DNA from: CAVWDU01 sp963753815
GTDB taxonomy: Bacteria; Pseudomonadota; Gammaproteobacteria; Pseudomonadales; Halieaceae
Direction of reading: 5' to 3'
NCBI GenBank assembly: GCA_963753815.1
Contig: CAVWDU010000003.1
Location: 620,001 to 684,000, forward strand
Length of the DNA stretch: 64,000 bases
In this document: piece after piece, positions 27,384 to 36,319 of the stretch
How the letters are laid out: every line of letters begins with the position of its first letter
Numbering within the stretch: position 1 is the first letter of the stretch
Notes under the pieces: generated by a model
Seen by the model: only the letters and a program-made list of their open reading frames with translations
Database searches by the model: none
Told to the model about the DNA's origin: nothing
Translations under genes and position numbers: made by a program

Positions 27384-27814
27384 TAGCAAGCCCGTTGACA
27401 AAGATTGGGTAGCGAATAACGTTACCCCGGATTGGTTCGGCCTCCAGAACAACTGCAGGATAACGTACTTTGCGCGCTAAACACTCCGGCTCAGGGCAGG
27501 GAGAACTTCCAGACATCGTCATCTATCCTGTGGCCGCCGAGGACGATAGGATGGAATCCTCATAGGTGATCTATCCTTTGATTGGGCCGGAGTTCCAGGG
27601 CACCTCTGAATAATGGCAATCGCGCTCAGCGGAGCTCTGAACGTTTCAGGGCCCGCCCTACGGGGCTTTCAGGCAAACCCGCAGCCGGGGTTGCCGGGTT
27701 ACGCCAAGCGCCGATAGCAGCACCGACTACCGCGATAGTGGTTTAGTCCATCGCCTAATAGCTGACATCGGTCTATCCTTTCGTTTAGTAAAACACTGAA
27801 CAAGAGGAGTAGAT
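27384..27814. other. Gap, likely regulatory, no gene recognised
   Basis: TCTATCCT is repeated near 27511, 27570 and 27772, with an inverted GGATAG copy near 27546, in the region upstream of the short frame at 27815. This could be an operator pattern, but it is only a visual impression. Confidence 0.3.
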
Positions 27815-27940
27815 ATGAATTGGGACGCAAGAGGGGCCATCGGGGAAGTAATCGGTGCCTTAGCGAAATTTATGACACCAGGGTATTTGGCTGTTCCGGT
27901 TAGGCAGGTGGTGCACCATTCTGTCGACTGGGCTTGCTGA
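27815..27940 (+). pseudogene. Truncated start of a small membrane-protein gene
   Basis: ATG 27815 follows a strong AGAGGAG. The 41-aa frame begins MNWDARGAIGEVIGALAKF, close to the N-terminus of a widespread family of marine bacterial membrane proteins that start MNW-x-A-x-GAIGEI-x-GA. It ends early at TGA 27938 after VPVRQVVHHSVDWAC, so only the first helix survives. It may still be translated. Confidence 0.45.
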
Positions 27941-28063
27941 TCTGGAGAAGTTCTCGACTATTGATCCATAAATCCTGTTCACTGTGTTGGGCATGCCATT
28001 TCTTATGTCGTATACTCATCGACTCCCTGACCAAGTCAGCATTTTGCCAAGTAGGCTTCATCC

Positions 28064-28876
28064 ATGACGGTGATCCCGCTCCTGGCAGTACTCCTGGTCT
28101 GCTCGCTGGTGATCAGCAGTATCGGATTTCTGCGCACCGTATGGTTCATCAGCATCGGCTACGCCTTCTCGATTGTGGTCTTCGTGCCGGTCGTCCTCCT
28201 CGGTGCCGACGCGGCGCCCGCCTGGATCAGCTGGGCGCAACTGCTGGCGCTGCTCATCTGGGGCCTGCGGCTGGGCATCTACCTCACGGTACGAGAACGC
28301 GAGGCGGCCTATCGCGCTGCCGTCTCGGACCAGACTGATCGCTCCGAGGCCTTGCCGGCGGTTATCCGCGTGCTGATCTGGCTATCGGTGTCGGCGCTTT
28401 ACGTGTGCATGTTCTCGCCCGCAGTGTTTCTGGCCTACGCCGGGGCTACGCTGAGTGCGGACGCTCTCCTTTGCACCGGAGTCGCAGTAACGCTCATGAC
28501 GCTAGGCCTTGCGCTCGAGTCCCTCGCCGACCGACAAAAGGCACGACTCAAGGCGTGCGACCCGAATGCCTTCGCCCGCACGGGGCTCTATAGCTGGGTT
28601 CGCTACCCCAACTATGTCGGCGAGATGCTGTTCTGGATCGGCAACTTCCTGGCTGGCCTGTTCGCCTACAGCGCCTGGTGGCAATGGGTGCTGGCCGCCG
28701 TAGGCTGCACCTGCATCCAGCTGATCATGCTGGGGTCCACGAAGCGCCTGGAGCTGAAGCAAAACGAACGCTACGGTGCCGATCCCGCCTACGCCGAGTA
28801 CGTCCGGTCCGTTCCGGTGCTGCTGCCCTGGGTCCCGCTGTACTCCTTGAAGCGCGTCTGGCTCACCCTCGGCTGA
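28064..28876 (+). CDS. DUF1295-family membrane protein (steroid 5-alpha-reductase-like)
   Basis: 270 aa, six to seven membrane spans. The C-terminal half has the DUF1295/isoprenylcysteine-methyltransferase-like signature: RTGLYSWVRYPNYVGEMLFW followed by the final ERYGADPAYAEYVRSVP segment. The family binds NADPH or SAM at this region; the reaction here is unknown. ATG 28064 is preceded by no strong ribosome-binding site. Single gene. Confidence 0.85.
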   Translation: MTVIPLLAVLLVCSLVISSIGFLRTVWFISIGYAFSIVVFVPVVLLGADAAPAWISWAQLLALLIWGLRLGIYLTVREREAAYRAAVSDQTDRSEALPAVIRVLIWLSVSALYVCMFSPAVFLAYAGATLSADALLCTGVAVTLMTLGLALESLADRQKARLKACDPNAFARTGLYSWVRYPNYVGEMLFWIGNFLAGLFAYSAWWQWVLAAVGCTCIQLIMLGSTKRLELKQNERYGADPAYAEYVRSVPVLLPWVPLYSLKRVWLTLG

Positions 28877-29057
28877 AACTTCGAAGGCAAGAGACCTTCA
28901 GTATCGAAACCGTGGCATCCCAAGCCGGTTTCGCCTTTGCATACAGACGCTCTCAATGAGGTCGCAGAGGGGGTCCGCGCAAGCATGAAGCCTGCGGTCT
29001 GTTTCGCGCTGCACTCTCGTGCGCGATGGCTGTCTGGACATATTGCGGCAGCGACCG

Positions 29058-29429
29058 CTACTCTTTCTCCTCCATCTTCGCCTTCAAGTCAGCGAACGGA
29101 TTATAGGTTGCCGCTTTCGGTTTGCTGTCTGTAGTGCTGCCGTAGCGCACCAGGTTTTCATACTTGGTGTGCTCCTCATCGTGACAATAGATGCAGAGCA
29201 GCTCCCAGTTGCTACCGTCGCCAGGGTTGTTCCCGTGATTGTGATCGACATGATGCACAGTCAGCTCTGATAGGTTTCTACGATCAAATTCCCTGGCACA
29301 CCGGCCACAGATCCAAGGAAACAGCTTCAACGCTTGCTCACGATAACCCGCTGCTCTATTGGCGTTGTATTCGCGTTGCTCCGCCCGGACTTGTTCGAAC
29401 TTACTGGATGACGGTTTTTCCGTGCTCAT
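29058..29429 (-). CDS. yajD: YajD-family HNH nuclease
   Basis: 123 aa. Zinc-finger Cys pairs CGRC and CIYCH bracket the HNH core LTVHHVDHNHGNNPGDGSNW, including the catalytic His and the Asn/His metal site. YajD proteins are small, widespread HNH nucleases of unsettled role. The first 50 residues are basic and helical. ATG 29429. Confidence 0.88.
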   Translation of the reverse strand: MSTEKPSSSKFEQVRAEQREYNANRAAGYREQALKLFPWICGRCAREFDRRNLSELTVHHVDHNHGNNPGDGSNWELLCIYCHDEEHTKYENLVRYGSTTDSKPKAATYNPFADLKAKMEEKE

Positions 29430-29818
29430 GAGATTTCAGTACTCATTGCCTTCAATTGAAAGTCTGCAAGGGCGCCTGTAATGATTCTTGACCATCACTC
29501 TACCATGGCCCGAACATCAATTGACATGCGACGTCACCTTTACGCATGGAAACCCGCCAAAACCTGAACGGGTTCTTATAGCGGAGGTACGCACCCTTAA
29601 TCCGGATTAACCCTCTATCTCCACCATTAAGAAACCAACCTGCAACTCCGTGGATGGCAACGCAACTCTGACCGACTTCATCGGTATCAACGGCGCCGAT
29701 GCGATCCACTTCAGGATTGCAGAAATCTCCGGCGGCGGACTCGGTATTGACAAGTTTATCCCTCCAGACGGCCAGGGGCACATGTTCAAGCAACCGCCAT
29801 GCCCCGAGAGCGCAGCGA
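29430..29818. other. Non-coding or decayed stretch beside an IS6 remnant
   Basis: A plus-strand frame reads TLTDFIGINGADAIHFRIAE, which could be decayed coding sequence, but no family is recognised and no start is convincing. The stretch lies between yajD and the 28-bp tandem repeat. Confidence 0.3.
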
Positions 29819-29902
29819 GTGCTTTGGGTAGAGCCTGCCCCACGAAGTGCTTTGGGTAGAGCCTGCCCCACGAAGTGCTTTGGGTAGAGCCTGCCCCACG
29901 AA
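29819..29902 (+). repeat. Three exact tandem 28-bp repeats
   Basis: The unit starts GTGCTTTGGGTAGAGCC and ends TGCCCCACGAA; it occurs identically at 29819-29846, 29847-29874 and 29875-29902, with a degenerate part following. It directly abuts the N-terminal piece of an IS6 transposase. A single 28-nt copy sits inside IS6 copy 4 at 19520-19547, and a variant lies in copy 3 near 13570-13600. Confidence 0.9.
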
Positions 29903-29966
29903 GTACCTTGGGCACAGCGTAACTGATTATGTCGGGTGGAAAACAATGGCGCTTATAAGTATTCAT
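29903..29966 (-). mobile_element. N-terminal stub of an IS6-family transposase, copy 5
   Basis: From ATG 29966 the frame reads MNTYKRHCFPPDIISYAV and then enters the 28-bp repeat array (read as PKVLRGAG...). No catalytic domain follows. The break after ISYAV is the same position used in copy 3. Confidence 0.75.
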
Positions 29967-30175
29967 GGACGAATCCTGTCAATAACGGCCCTTCACGTTG
30001 TGAGTGCCGTTTTGACGCCTTGTTCCATGGCATGGCGGGCTGACGGTTGCGTAAGCGGCTACAACGCACGGTAATTCACCGACGAAAGCGAACACCTTGT
30101 CGCAGGGCACTGGCCCGCCCAATTTAGCTGGACTAGAGTCCAATATTTCGACTTCGCGTCCAGGGACCGGTTGTT

Positions 30176-31453
30176 ATGCGCGTTTTACCATCTTTTCTTG
30201 TAGTGCTGGGCCTGAGCCTGGCGTCTGCTTCCATAGCGAGCACAGTGAATGACTGGAATGCGGATCTCGATGCATTTCTTCAAGTTCTGCTCGCTGAGCA
30301 TGACGACCCCTACTTCTTTACCCCGAAGAATCGCTTCGACGCTGCAGTGCAGGATTACCGGAATCAACTGCCACACCTGGATCGCAGCCAGCGTATAGCC
30401 GGTCTGGCACGCGTTGTCGCCATGGTCGGCGATGGCCATACCTGGATGCCCATGCATCGTCTCCCCTTTGAGGGGCTGCCGCCCGGACCGGGCTTTCGGT
30501 CGCTCCCTGTACGCTTCGATTGGTTCGAGGACGGACTCTACGTCGTTGGCACCACGCCTGAATATCGCGACCTGCTTGGCAAGCGTGTTCAGGCCATTGG
30601 TGGTACCAGCGCCGACGAGGCCATATCCCGGGTACTTGGTTTGTTGCCACAGGATGCAGTCAACTTATCAGCGGAATTTGTCGGCGAGTGGCTGATGCAG
30701 GCGGAATTACTCTACGCTTTGGGTTTATCGACAAATCCCGATCGTGTGAGCATTGCCGTCGACGAACAGTTGCATGAAGTCGTGCCGCTGGATGTCGATG
30801 AGCTCTACGACTGGGTGTTTTCCATGGACGGCGGTCCTCGCGGTAAGGCATGGCATACCGCAGCGCAAGCGGTACCGCTCTGGCGCCAGCCCTTGCCTGG
30901 ACCCTGGCGCCACAAGATTTTGGGCGATGCGGTCTATTTCCAATTCCAGGAAATTCGGGACGACGCGGACGCCACGTTGCGCGAAGCCGCCCTTGCCGCG
31001 GTACGCAACGCTGAGTCCCTGCCTCGTCCGTCGCTCGTCATCGATCTGCGACGCTGTCTCGGTGGCAATGGTCAGCTGAACGCCGGTTTCGTCGATGCGC
31101 TCGCGTCGTCCGACTTACTGCGGGGGCGCGTGGCGGTACTGACCGGTCGGCAGACTCACTCTGCCGCCGTGATGCTCGTTTCGGCACTGGAGGAGCAGGG
31201 TTATGCTCGATTTTATGGTCAGGCTACCGCTGACCGACCCAACCACCATGGCGAGACCAACATTTTTATCACGCCTCACTCCACACTGCCAATTATTTAC
31301 GCCAGCCAGTATTACCAGACGTCGCATGTCAACGATGAGCGTCGCTTCCGGGAGCCAGACGTCCGGATTCCCTATCTTTTTGCCGATTACGAGGCCGGAC
31401 GAGACCCGGTGCTGGATCGCGCACTTGCTGACTTCAGGGAGAAATCGCTATGA
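30176..31453 (+). CDS. Secreted S41-like (tail-specific protease family) protein
   Basis: 425 aa with a signal peptide cleaved near SIAS (residue 22). The N-terminal helical part resembles S41 lead-in domains (VAMVGDGHTWMP matches the conserved GDGH-x-W loop). The C-terminal catalytic-like domain has LVIDLRRCLGGNGQ, VAVLTGRQTHSAAVML with a candidate Ser, and the late strand order of the family. The usual catalytic Lys region is not obvious, so activity is uncertain. Its stop overlaps the next gene (ATGA). Confidence 0.78.
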   Translation: MRVLPSFLVVLGLSLASASIASTVNDWNADLDAFLQVLLAEHDDPYFFTPKNRFDAAVQDYRNQLPHLDRSQRIAGLARVVAMVGDGHTWMPMHRLPFEGLPPGPGFRSLPVRFDWFEDGLYVVGTTPEYRDLLGKRVQAIGGTSADEAISRVLGLLPQDAVNLSAEFVGEWLMQAELLYALGLSTNPDRVSIAVDEQLHEVVPLDVDELYDWVFSMDGGPRGKAWHTAAQAVPLWRQPLPGPWRHKILGDAVYFQFQEIRDDADATLREAALAAVRNAESLPRPSLVIDLRRCLGGNGQLNAGFVDALASSDLLRGRVAVLTGRQTHSAAVMLVSALEEQGYARFYGQATADRPNHHGETNIFITPHSTLPIIYASQYYQTSHVNDERRFREPDVRIPYLFADYEAGRDPVLDRALADFREKSL

Positions 31454-32289
31454 AATTATTGAGAGCACTGTCTGCCGCTATGGGTCTTTCAATGTTCAGT
31501 ATCGCGGCGGCATCTGCCGGCGATTCCTGGACCCATGACGGGGCGGACGACCGCATCGGACGAATCTACTACTATGAGCGAAGTAACAGGGATGGCACAG
31601 TCGACGAGAGGGTGACTGTATTCCGCCGCTCGACGGCGGAGCTCGAGGTGTACAAGGAGAACGGCCTGTGCGTCAGCGCTGCGCTTGTCACCGCAAGGCT
31701 CGATCTCGGCACGTTGTCCGCAACGCAGATAACCGGTGGACGTTTGCTGCCGGATGCACAGCACGCGGAGTTTGCCTTTCTCGAAGCGACGCCGGCGAAC
31801 GATCAACTGTCCATGCTGGTACAGCTTCCGAATGTGGAAATTCGCAATACAGCGCCAATCAAGCACCCACACTGGCAGTTATATGATTTTGACCTTGCCA
31901 CGCTGACAGTTGCGGCGCCTCACATAGATAATCGTCAGGGTGGCTTTGATTTCGGGATGGCACTTCTCTGGGCTGACCCTTCCGCGGCAGATCCACTCAC
32001 CTGGATGGGTGATGTTGAAGCCAATTTCATCGGTGCTGAGCAGCATCTTGCCCGAAACACAGAGCGCTATCGGCTATCCGGAACGGCCTTCAGCGCCAGT
32101 GACGGGGTTGACAGCGAAGGAACCCTTTGGCTTGACGCCGCAGAGGGCTTTGTTGTCGACGCGGAGTTTCCCGTTCCCAATCACCCAGGCTACAGCGATT
32201 TCAGGCTGCGGCTGCTGAAAATCAGTGATGGGGGTCTACAGGAGTGGAACGACCTGCTTACGGCGCATTTTGGCGACTGCGGTGACTGA
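31450..32289 (+). CDS. Secreted protein of unknown function
   Basis: 279 aa with a signal peptide (cleavage near ASAGD, residue 24). The mature part is beta-rich, with two Cys far apart (GLCVSA and the terminal GDCGD). The start overlaps the protease stop by 4 nt, so the two are translationally coupled and may work together outside the cytoplasm. No family is recognised. Confidence 0.72.
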   Translation: MKLLRALSAAMGLSMFSIAAASAGDSWTHDGADDRIGRIYYYERSNRDGTVDERVTVFRRSTAELEVYKENGLCVSAALVTARLDLGTLSATQITGGRLLPDAQHAEFAFLEATPANDQLSMLVQLPNVEIRNTAPIKHPHWQLYDFDLATLTVAAPHIDNRQGGFDFGMALLWADPSAADPLTWMGDVEANFIGAEQHLARNTERYRLSGTAFSASDGVDSEGTLWLDAAEGFVVDAEFPVPNHPGYSDFRLRLLKISDGGLQEWNDLLTAHFGDCGD

Positions 32290-32318
32290 GCGGCCACTCC
32301 ACCAACCTCCGAAACCAC

Positions 32319-32832
32319 GACAGATTCTTCCGGTATAGCCGACCTTCGCGCGCCTACCAGATAATTTCCACCGCAATAGCCCGACCAACCCGACGCCGTG
32401 TCAACCAGTAGGTGGCCCTGGCGTGCATCAGTTGACGGCAGATTAGGTAGTGGCGAAGTGTGATCCAGCAATCACAATAGCTCACCTACCTTTTCGATTT
32501 GCCACTTTTGACTTGTCAAAGCTCGGCTTCCCGAATAAATAGTTTACTGAGACGAGATGGTAATGCACTACGTCGGCATCACTCTTCGCACTGCACTACA
32601 CTGCACTGCACTGCACTGCACTGCCCACAGGGAGAGCAACATGATTACACTGTCTGGAACATCGGAACTTAGCGAGAAAGAAAGAATAAGATTACAAATC
32701 AACGCACAAGTAGAGGAGTTTCTACGTCACGGAGGTGCCATTAAGGCGGTGACCGGCAGCGGCAGCCCTGCAATAACGGGTGAGGGAAACGACCGCGTGG
32801 ATCAGGAGGAACTTACGCGTTCGTGTGAGTGA
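32319..32832 (+). repeat. Tandem segmental duplication, left unit
   Basis: About 514 nt matching 32983-33496 at over 90 percent by eye, including promoter region, a (CTGCA)n tract, ribosome-binding site and the SutA-like gene. Confidence 0.88.
32641..32832 (+). CDS. SutA-like small protein, copy 1
   Basis: 63 aa from ATG 32641, preceded by AGGGAGAGC. The segment LSEKERIRLQINAQVEEFL, then RHGGAIKAV, resembles the core of SutA, a small RNA-polymerase-binding growth-arrest factor known in Pseudomonas. The usual C-terminal DPP...YGSRP tail is absent, so the match is partial. The upstream CTGCA tract is part of the leader, not of the protein. Confidence 0.55.
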   Translation: MITLSGTSELSEKERIRLQINAQVEEFLRHGGAIKAVTGSGSPAITGEGNDRVDQEELTRSCE

Positions 32833-32851
32833 GTACACCATCGTACTCTTG

Positions 32852-32958
32852 CCATGGGGCGCGGCGAAAGCTCATCCGGTGTCATCGGCTGTTCTGTCCC
32901 CACTCCCTGGCGATACCTGGCCTGAAAAACGCTGGAGCGAGAGAGTTGGTTTGGAGGT
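32852..32958 (-). repeat. Duplicated 3' tail of the DAO-family oxidase gene
   Basis: GGGCGCGGCGAAAGCTCAT, CGGCTGTTCTGTCCCCAC and CTGGCGATACCTGGCC match 33709-33815, which is the downstream end of the oxidase gene. This shows that the segmental duplication included that gene's tail. Confidence 0.8.
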
Positions 32959-32982
32959 GTATTTTTGGGAGTGTGGTGATTA

Positions 32983-33496
32983 CGACAGATTCTTCCGGTA
33001 TAGCGGACCTTCGCGCGGCTACCAGGTAATCCCACCGCAATAGCCCGACCAACCCGGCGCCGTGTCAACCAGTAGGTGGCCCTGGCGTGCATCAGTTGGC
33101 GGCAGATTAAGCCGTGGCGAAGTGTGATCCAGCAATCACAATAGCTCACCTACCTTATCGATTTGCCACTTTTGACTTGTCAAAGCTCGGCTTCCCGAAT
33201 AAATAGTTCACTGAGACGAGATGGTAATGCACTACGTCGGCATCACTCTTCGCACTGCACTGCACTGCACTGCACTGCACTGCACTGCCCACAGGGAGAG
33301 CAACATGATTACACTGTCTGGAACATCGGAACTTAGCGAGAAAGAAAGAATAAGATTACAAATCAACGCACAAGTCGAGGAGTTTCTACGTCGCGGAGGT
33401 ACCATTAAAGCGGTGAACGGCAGCGGCAGCCCGGCAATAACGGGTGCGGGAAACGACTCCGTGGATCAGGAGGAACCTACGTCATTGTGCGATTGA
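32983..33496 (+). repeat. Tandem segmental duplication, right unit
   Basis: Partner of 32319-32832, offset 664 nt, same orientation. Confidence 0.88.
33305..33496 (+). CDS. SutA-like small protein, copy 2
   Basis: 63 aa from ATG 33305 with the same AGGGAGAGC leader. It differs from copy 1 at a handful of positions, mostly in the C-terminal third (RRGGTIKAVNG, EEPTSLCD). The open frame and start are kept in both copies, which suggests that at least one is still under selection or that the duplication is recent. Confidence 0.55.
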   Translation: MITLSGTSELSEKERIRLQINAQVEEFLRRGGTIKAVNGSGSPAITGAGNDSVDQEEPTSLCD

Positions 33497-33726
33497 GTAA
33501 ACCATCGTAGTGGATGTAAACGAGAGTCGGGGATATAGGCTCGGATCACCCGATCGAACAGCGCGTGTTTCAAGGATGAGTGGAGTAAATAGTCTCGCCC
33601 GGCGACCCGGCATCAACCGCAGCGCCTGATTTCAGGGAAGTTGACCGCAAGGGCCGGACGCTCGCTGGTGAAGCGCGGGTACTGTTTCCCGAAACACATT
33701 CTCGTTCCAGAGGGCGCGGCGACAGC

Positions 33727-34980
33727 TCATACGGGGCTATCGGCTATTCTGTCCCCACGCCCTGGCGATACCTGGCCTGAAAAACGCTCGAGCGAGAAAG
33801 TCGCTTCGACGGGCCTGTCTCCGAGGATCTGTGATGCAACTAACTCGCCGAAGGCCGGGCCATGCTTGAAGCCATGGCCCGAACCGCCACCAAGCAACCA
33901 CACATTGTCAGCCCGCGGGTGGCGGTCGGCGATGAAGTCACCGTCAGGTGTGTTGGTGTACTGGCAGACACGAGATTCGATCAGCGGCGCATCTTTGAGC
34001 CCCGGAAAACGCCTGGCGATGTAGGAGGCCGCGGCGCGGATGCCGCCCGTGCTCGCCGTACGCTCGGCAGTTGTCGGGTCATGCTGCGGCCCTCGGGTAT
34101 CGTCAGCAATTTTGAATCCGCGTCGTTCGCCACCGGGTATGCCGTACCAGACAGGATCGCCGATGTCCGTCCAGACCGGGAATGCGCCGGATGAGAAACG
34201 ATGGTCGCCGGCGGGGGTTCCGAAGTAGAATATTTCCTGCCGCGAAATTGAGAGGTGCGGGCCGAGCACATCCGGAAACAGCGGCCTGAGCCACGGCCCG
34301 CAGGCAAAGACATACTGGTCTGCCGTGAGCGTCTCCCCGTCCGACAGGCGGATAGCCTCCATGCGTCCGTTGCCAATATCCCCCGGCTTGGCGTAGGCCA
34401 CCCGGTACTCTCCCCCTTCCTGGACAAAAGTATCCACGACAGCTTCGCAGGCTCGGCGTGCGAGGATAAAACCAGCGGTCGGTTCGTAAAGTGCTGACTC
34501 GATGCCGTCCATGTCGACCTGAGGGTAACGCTCGGCGAGCTGATCGTGACTGAGTACCTCATGGGGAATGCCGGCGGCTTTCATCAATGCCCCGTCATCG
34601 AATGCGATTGGCGCATTTGACTGATACATATGCAGGACTCCGCTAACCTGCAACAACGGTCTGCCCCAAGCGTCGCTGGCTTCACGCCAACGGGCAAGCG
34701 AACGTTTCGCCATTTCGACGTATATCGGCTTATCATAGCTATGACGGATAACCCGGGTCTCCCCGCCCGAGCTGGAGCGGGAGTGTCCCGCCCCCCAAGC
34801 GTCGATGAGGGTCACTCTGGCACCAGAGCGCAGCAGGTTGAGTGCGGTCCAGCCCCCGAAAGCTCCTGCACCCACTACCGTGACATGCGGTGCAGAGTCA
34901 CCCAGTACCGCGCCTGCGCCCAATTCTGCCAGCGGTAGGCCCACGAGGGAACTAACGAAAGATCGCCGTCGCATTGGCAT
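33727..34980 (-). CDS. FAD-dependent oxidase, DAO family (sarcosine-oxidase-like), Tat-exported
   Basis: 417 aa. An N-terminal MRRRSFVSSLVGL with twin Arg suggests Tat export. The Rossmann motif VVGAGAFGGWTALNLL is near residue 35, with DAWGAGHSRSSSGGETRVIR as the flavin-contact segment. The C-terminal half has LLGGGSGHGFKHGP, the family's flavin and substrate site. Relatives oxidise N-methyl amino acids or related amines; the substrate is unknown. The last 100 nt of the gene are duplicated at 32852-32958. Confidence 0.87.
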   Translation of the reverse strand: MPMRRRSFVSSLVGLPLAELGAGAVLGDSAPHVTVVGAGAFGGWTALNLLRSGARVTLIDAWGAGHSRSSSGGETRVIRHSYDKPIYVEMAKRSLARWREASDAWGRPLLQVSGVLHMYQSNAPIAFDDGALMKAAGIPHEVLSHDQLAERYPQVDMDGIESALYEPTAGFILARRACEAVVDTFVQEGGEYRVAYAKPGDIGNGRMEAIRLSDGETLTADQYVFACGPWLRPLFPDVLGPHLSISRQEIFYFGTPAGDHRFSSGAFPVWTDIGDPVWYGIPGGERRGFKIADDTRGPQHDPTTAERTASTGGIRAAASYIARRFPGLKDAPLIESRVCQYTNTPDGDFIADRHPRADNVWLLGGGSGHGFKHGPAFGELVASQILGDRPVEATFSLERFSGQVSPGRGDRIADSPV

Positions 34981-35397
34981 TTCAAAAATCTCTCAATCAG
35001 TTTGCTTGTCGGCAGTATAAACCACCCTTCGGTAGCTCGCTGCTCTCATTGCCCTCAACGGCGGGTACCAGCGCGGCCCTGCTGCTGGCTCTCGGCTTCC
35101 TGCACACCACGTCAGGGATGCCCGTTAATTTTTGAGAGTTCAAGCGGTTATTGCAACAATACCCGGCATTCACCTCCAGTCTGGACAGAGAGATGGGTTA
35201 CACACCCGTAGTCTTTCTCGGCCCCGTCAGCACGTGGGAATACCAAACCCAGAATCAGTCGAATCAGTCGAATGAGTAAGGAACGGTCAAGAGCATCCGG
35301 CGCTGCAGTAAGACATGTAGACCGGTGTCAGTGAGTGTAATTAGATCGCTGACCTATAATTGAATCCAACTCCCTAATTTGAGCACCCAGGAAAACG
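34981..35397. other. Gap without a gene
   Basis: Contains the divergent promoters of the oxidase and the small membrane protein, and a 9-nt AATCAGTCG tandem repeat near 35250-35275. Nothing else recognised. Confidence 0.3.
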
Positions 35398-35658
35398 ATG
35401 CTCAAGCAGCTTTCAGCATTCCTGTTCGTACCCCGGATGTTGCTCAGCATATCAATACCTCTGGACCCGCCGAGCGGGGTCAAATCTCTCGCAATTCTTG
35501 GCGCTGTCCATCTAGCATTCCTTGCCTTGCTGAGTCTTATTGTGCAGCGGGCGAAGAGGTCTACAGACAGACATTTCATGGGCTTTTCCTCTGGGGTATG
35601 GATCGCGGGGTCCGCTGCCAGCTACTACCTGGGCCTACTAATTCCCTTTATCGCTTAA
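35398..35658 (+). CDS. Small integral membrane protein
   Basis: 86 aa from ATG 35398, with AGGAAAA 6 nt upstream. Three hydrophobic segments (about residues 5-20, 30-48 and 62-84) separated by a short basic loop (QRAKRSTDRHF) predict two or three membrane spans. No family recognised. Confidence 0.55.
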   Translation: MLKQLSAFLFVPRMLLSISIPLDPPSGVKSLAILGAVHLAFLALLSLIVQRAKRSTDRHFMGFSSGVWIAGSAASYYLGLLIPFIA

Positions 35659-36319
35659 TACGAAACTCAACTCTGATCTTTTAATCATCTTTTACACGCT
35701 TGCCTGCACGGAGGGCCCCGCGTAGGGTCACTACTCGGTTTACTCAAGGCACGCCGCCTGATAAGCGGCTTCGTCATCCTGAGCCTCCAACGAGTCGGCA
35801 TCAGGACGCGGCGTTCCATGCTACTCGATACAAGCCATTGGCTGTGTATTTACAACCAGTTGATGTATAACCGCACTGTCGCCCCTGGCCACGGGATGGA
35901 CAGCCTCTCACACCCTGGTGAAATCAAATATTGGCTGTCCCTGTTTTCAATCTCATCGATTTTAAGTAGCTGCCGCTGTCAATGGACATGACTCTCCTCC
36001 AGGGCTTTGTGCTATCGTTCCCCCGGGCTAGTCGTTTTGGGTCTGTTTCCGTGGTTTGGCGATTAGTGCTTTAGTAAACCAGAGCTAGCCAATTCACAAC
36101 ATGTGCACAAGATAATCTGGAATATTGTGTCGATAATACGTAATCATTCACCGATCCCTGGACCATAGGGTACTTAACCGGTCAGCCCCGGCCTACCTGA
36201 ACTGGGCCAATCCGGACCGGGTCAAAGTGATTGGCACGGCACGTTTAAGAAAAAGCGCGGATATTTGCGCAATGTGGTTTGGTTACGGCATTGAAACGAC
36301 CAATTCGAGTCTGGATCTT
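35659..36319. other. 660-nt gap without a recognised gene
   Basis: Short frames only. The right part is the leader of the phosphatidylserine-decarboxylase-like gene; a frame from 36227 would extend that protein but lacks a signal peptide and a ribosome-binding site. Confidence 0.3.

Noticed and set aside
32590..32630. CTGCA microsatellite as a coding repeat (LHCTALHCTA...)
   Set aside because: It lies upstream of the ribosome-binding site of the SutA-like gene; the longer frame from 32557 has no start signal, so this is leader DNA.
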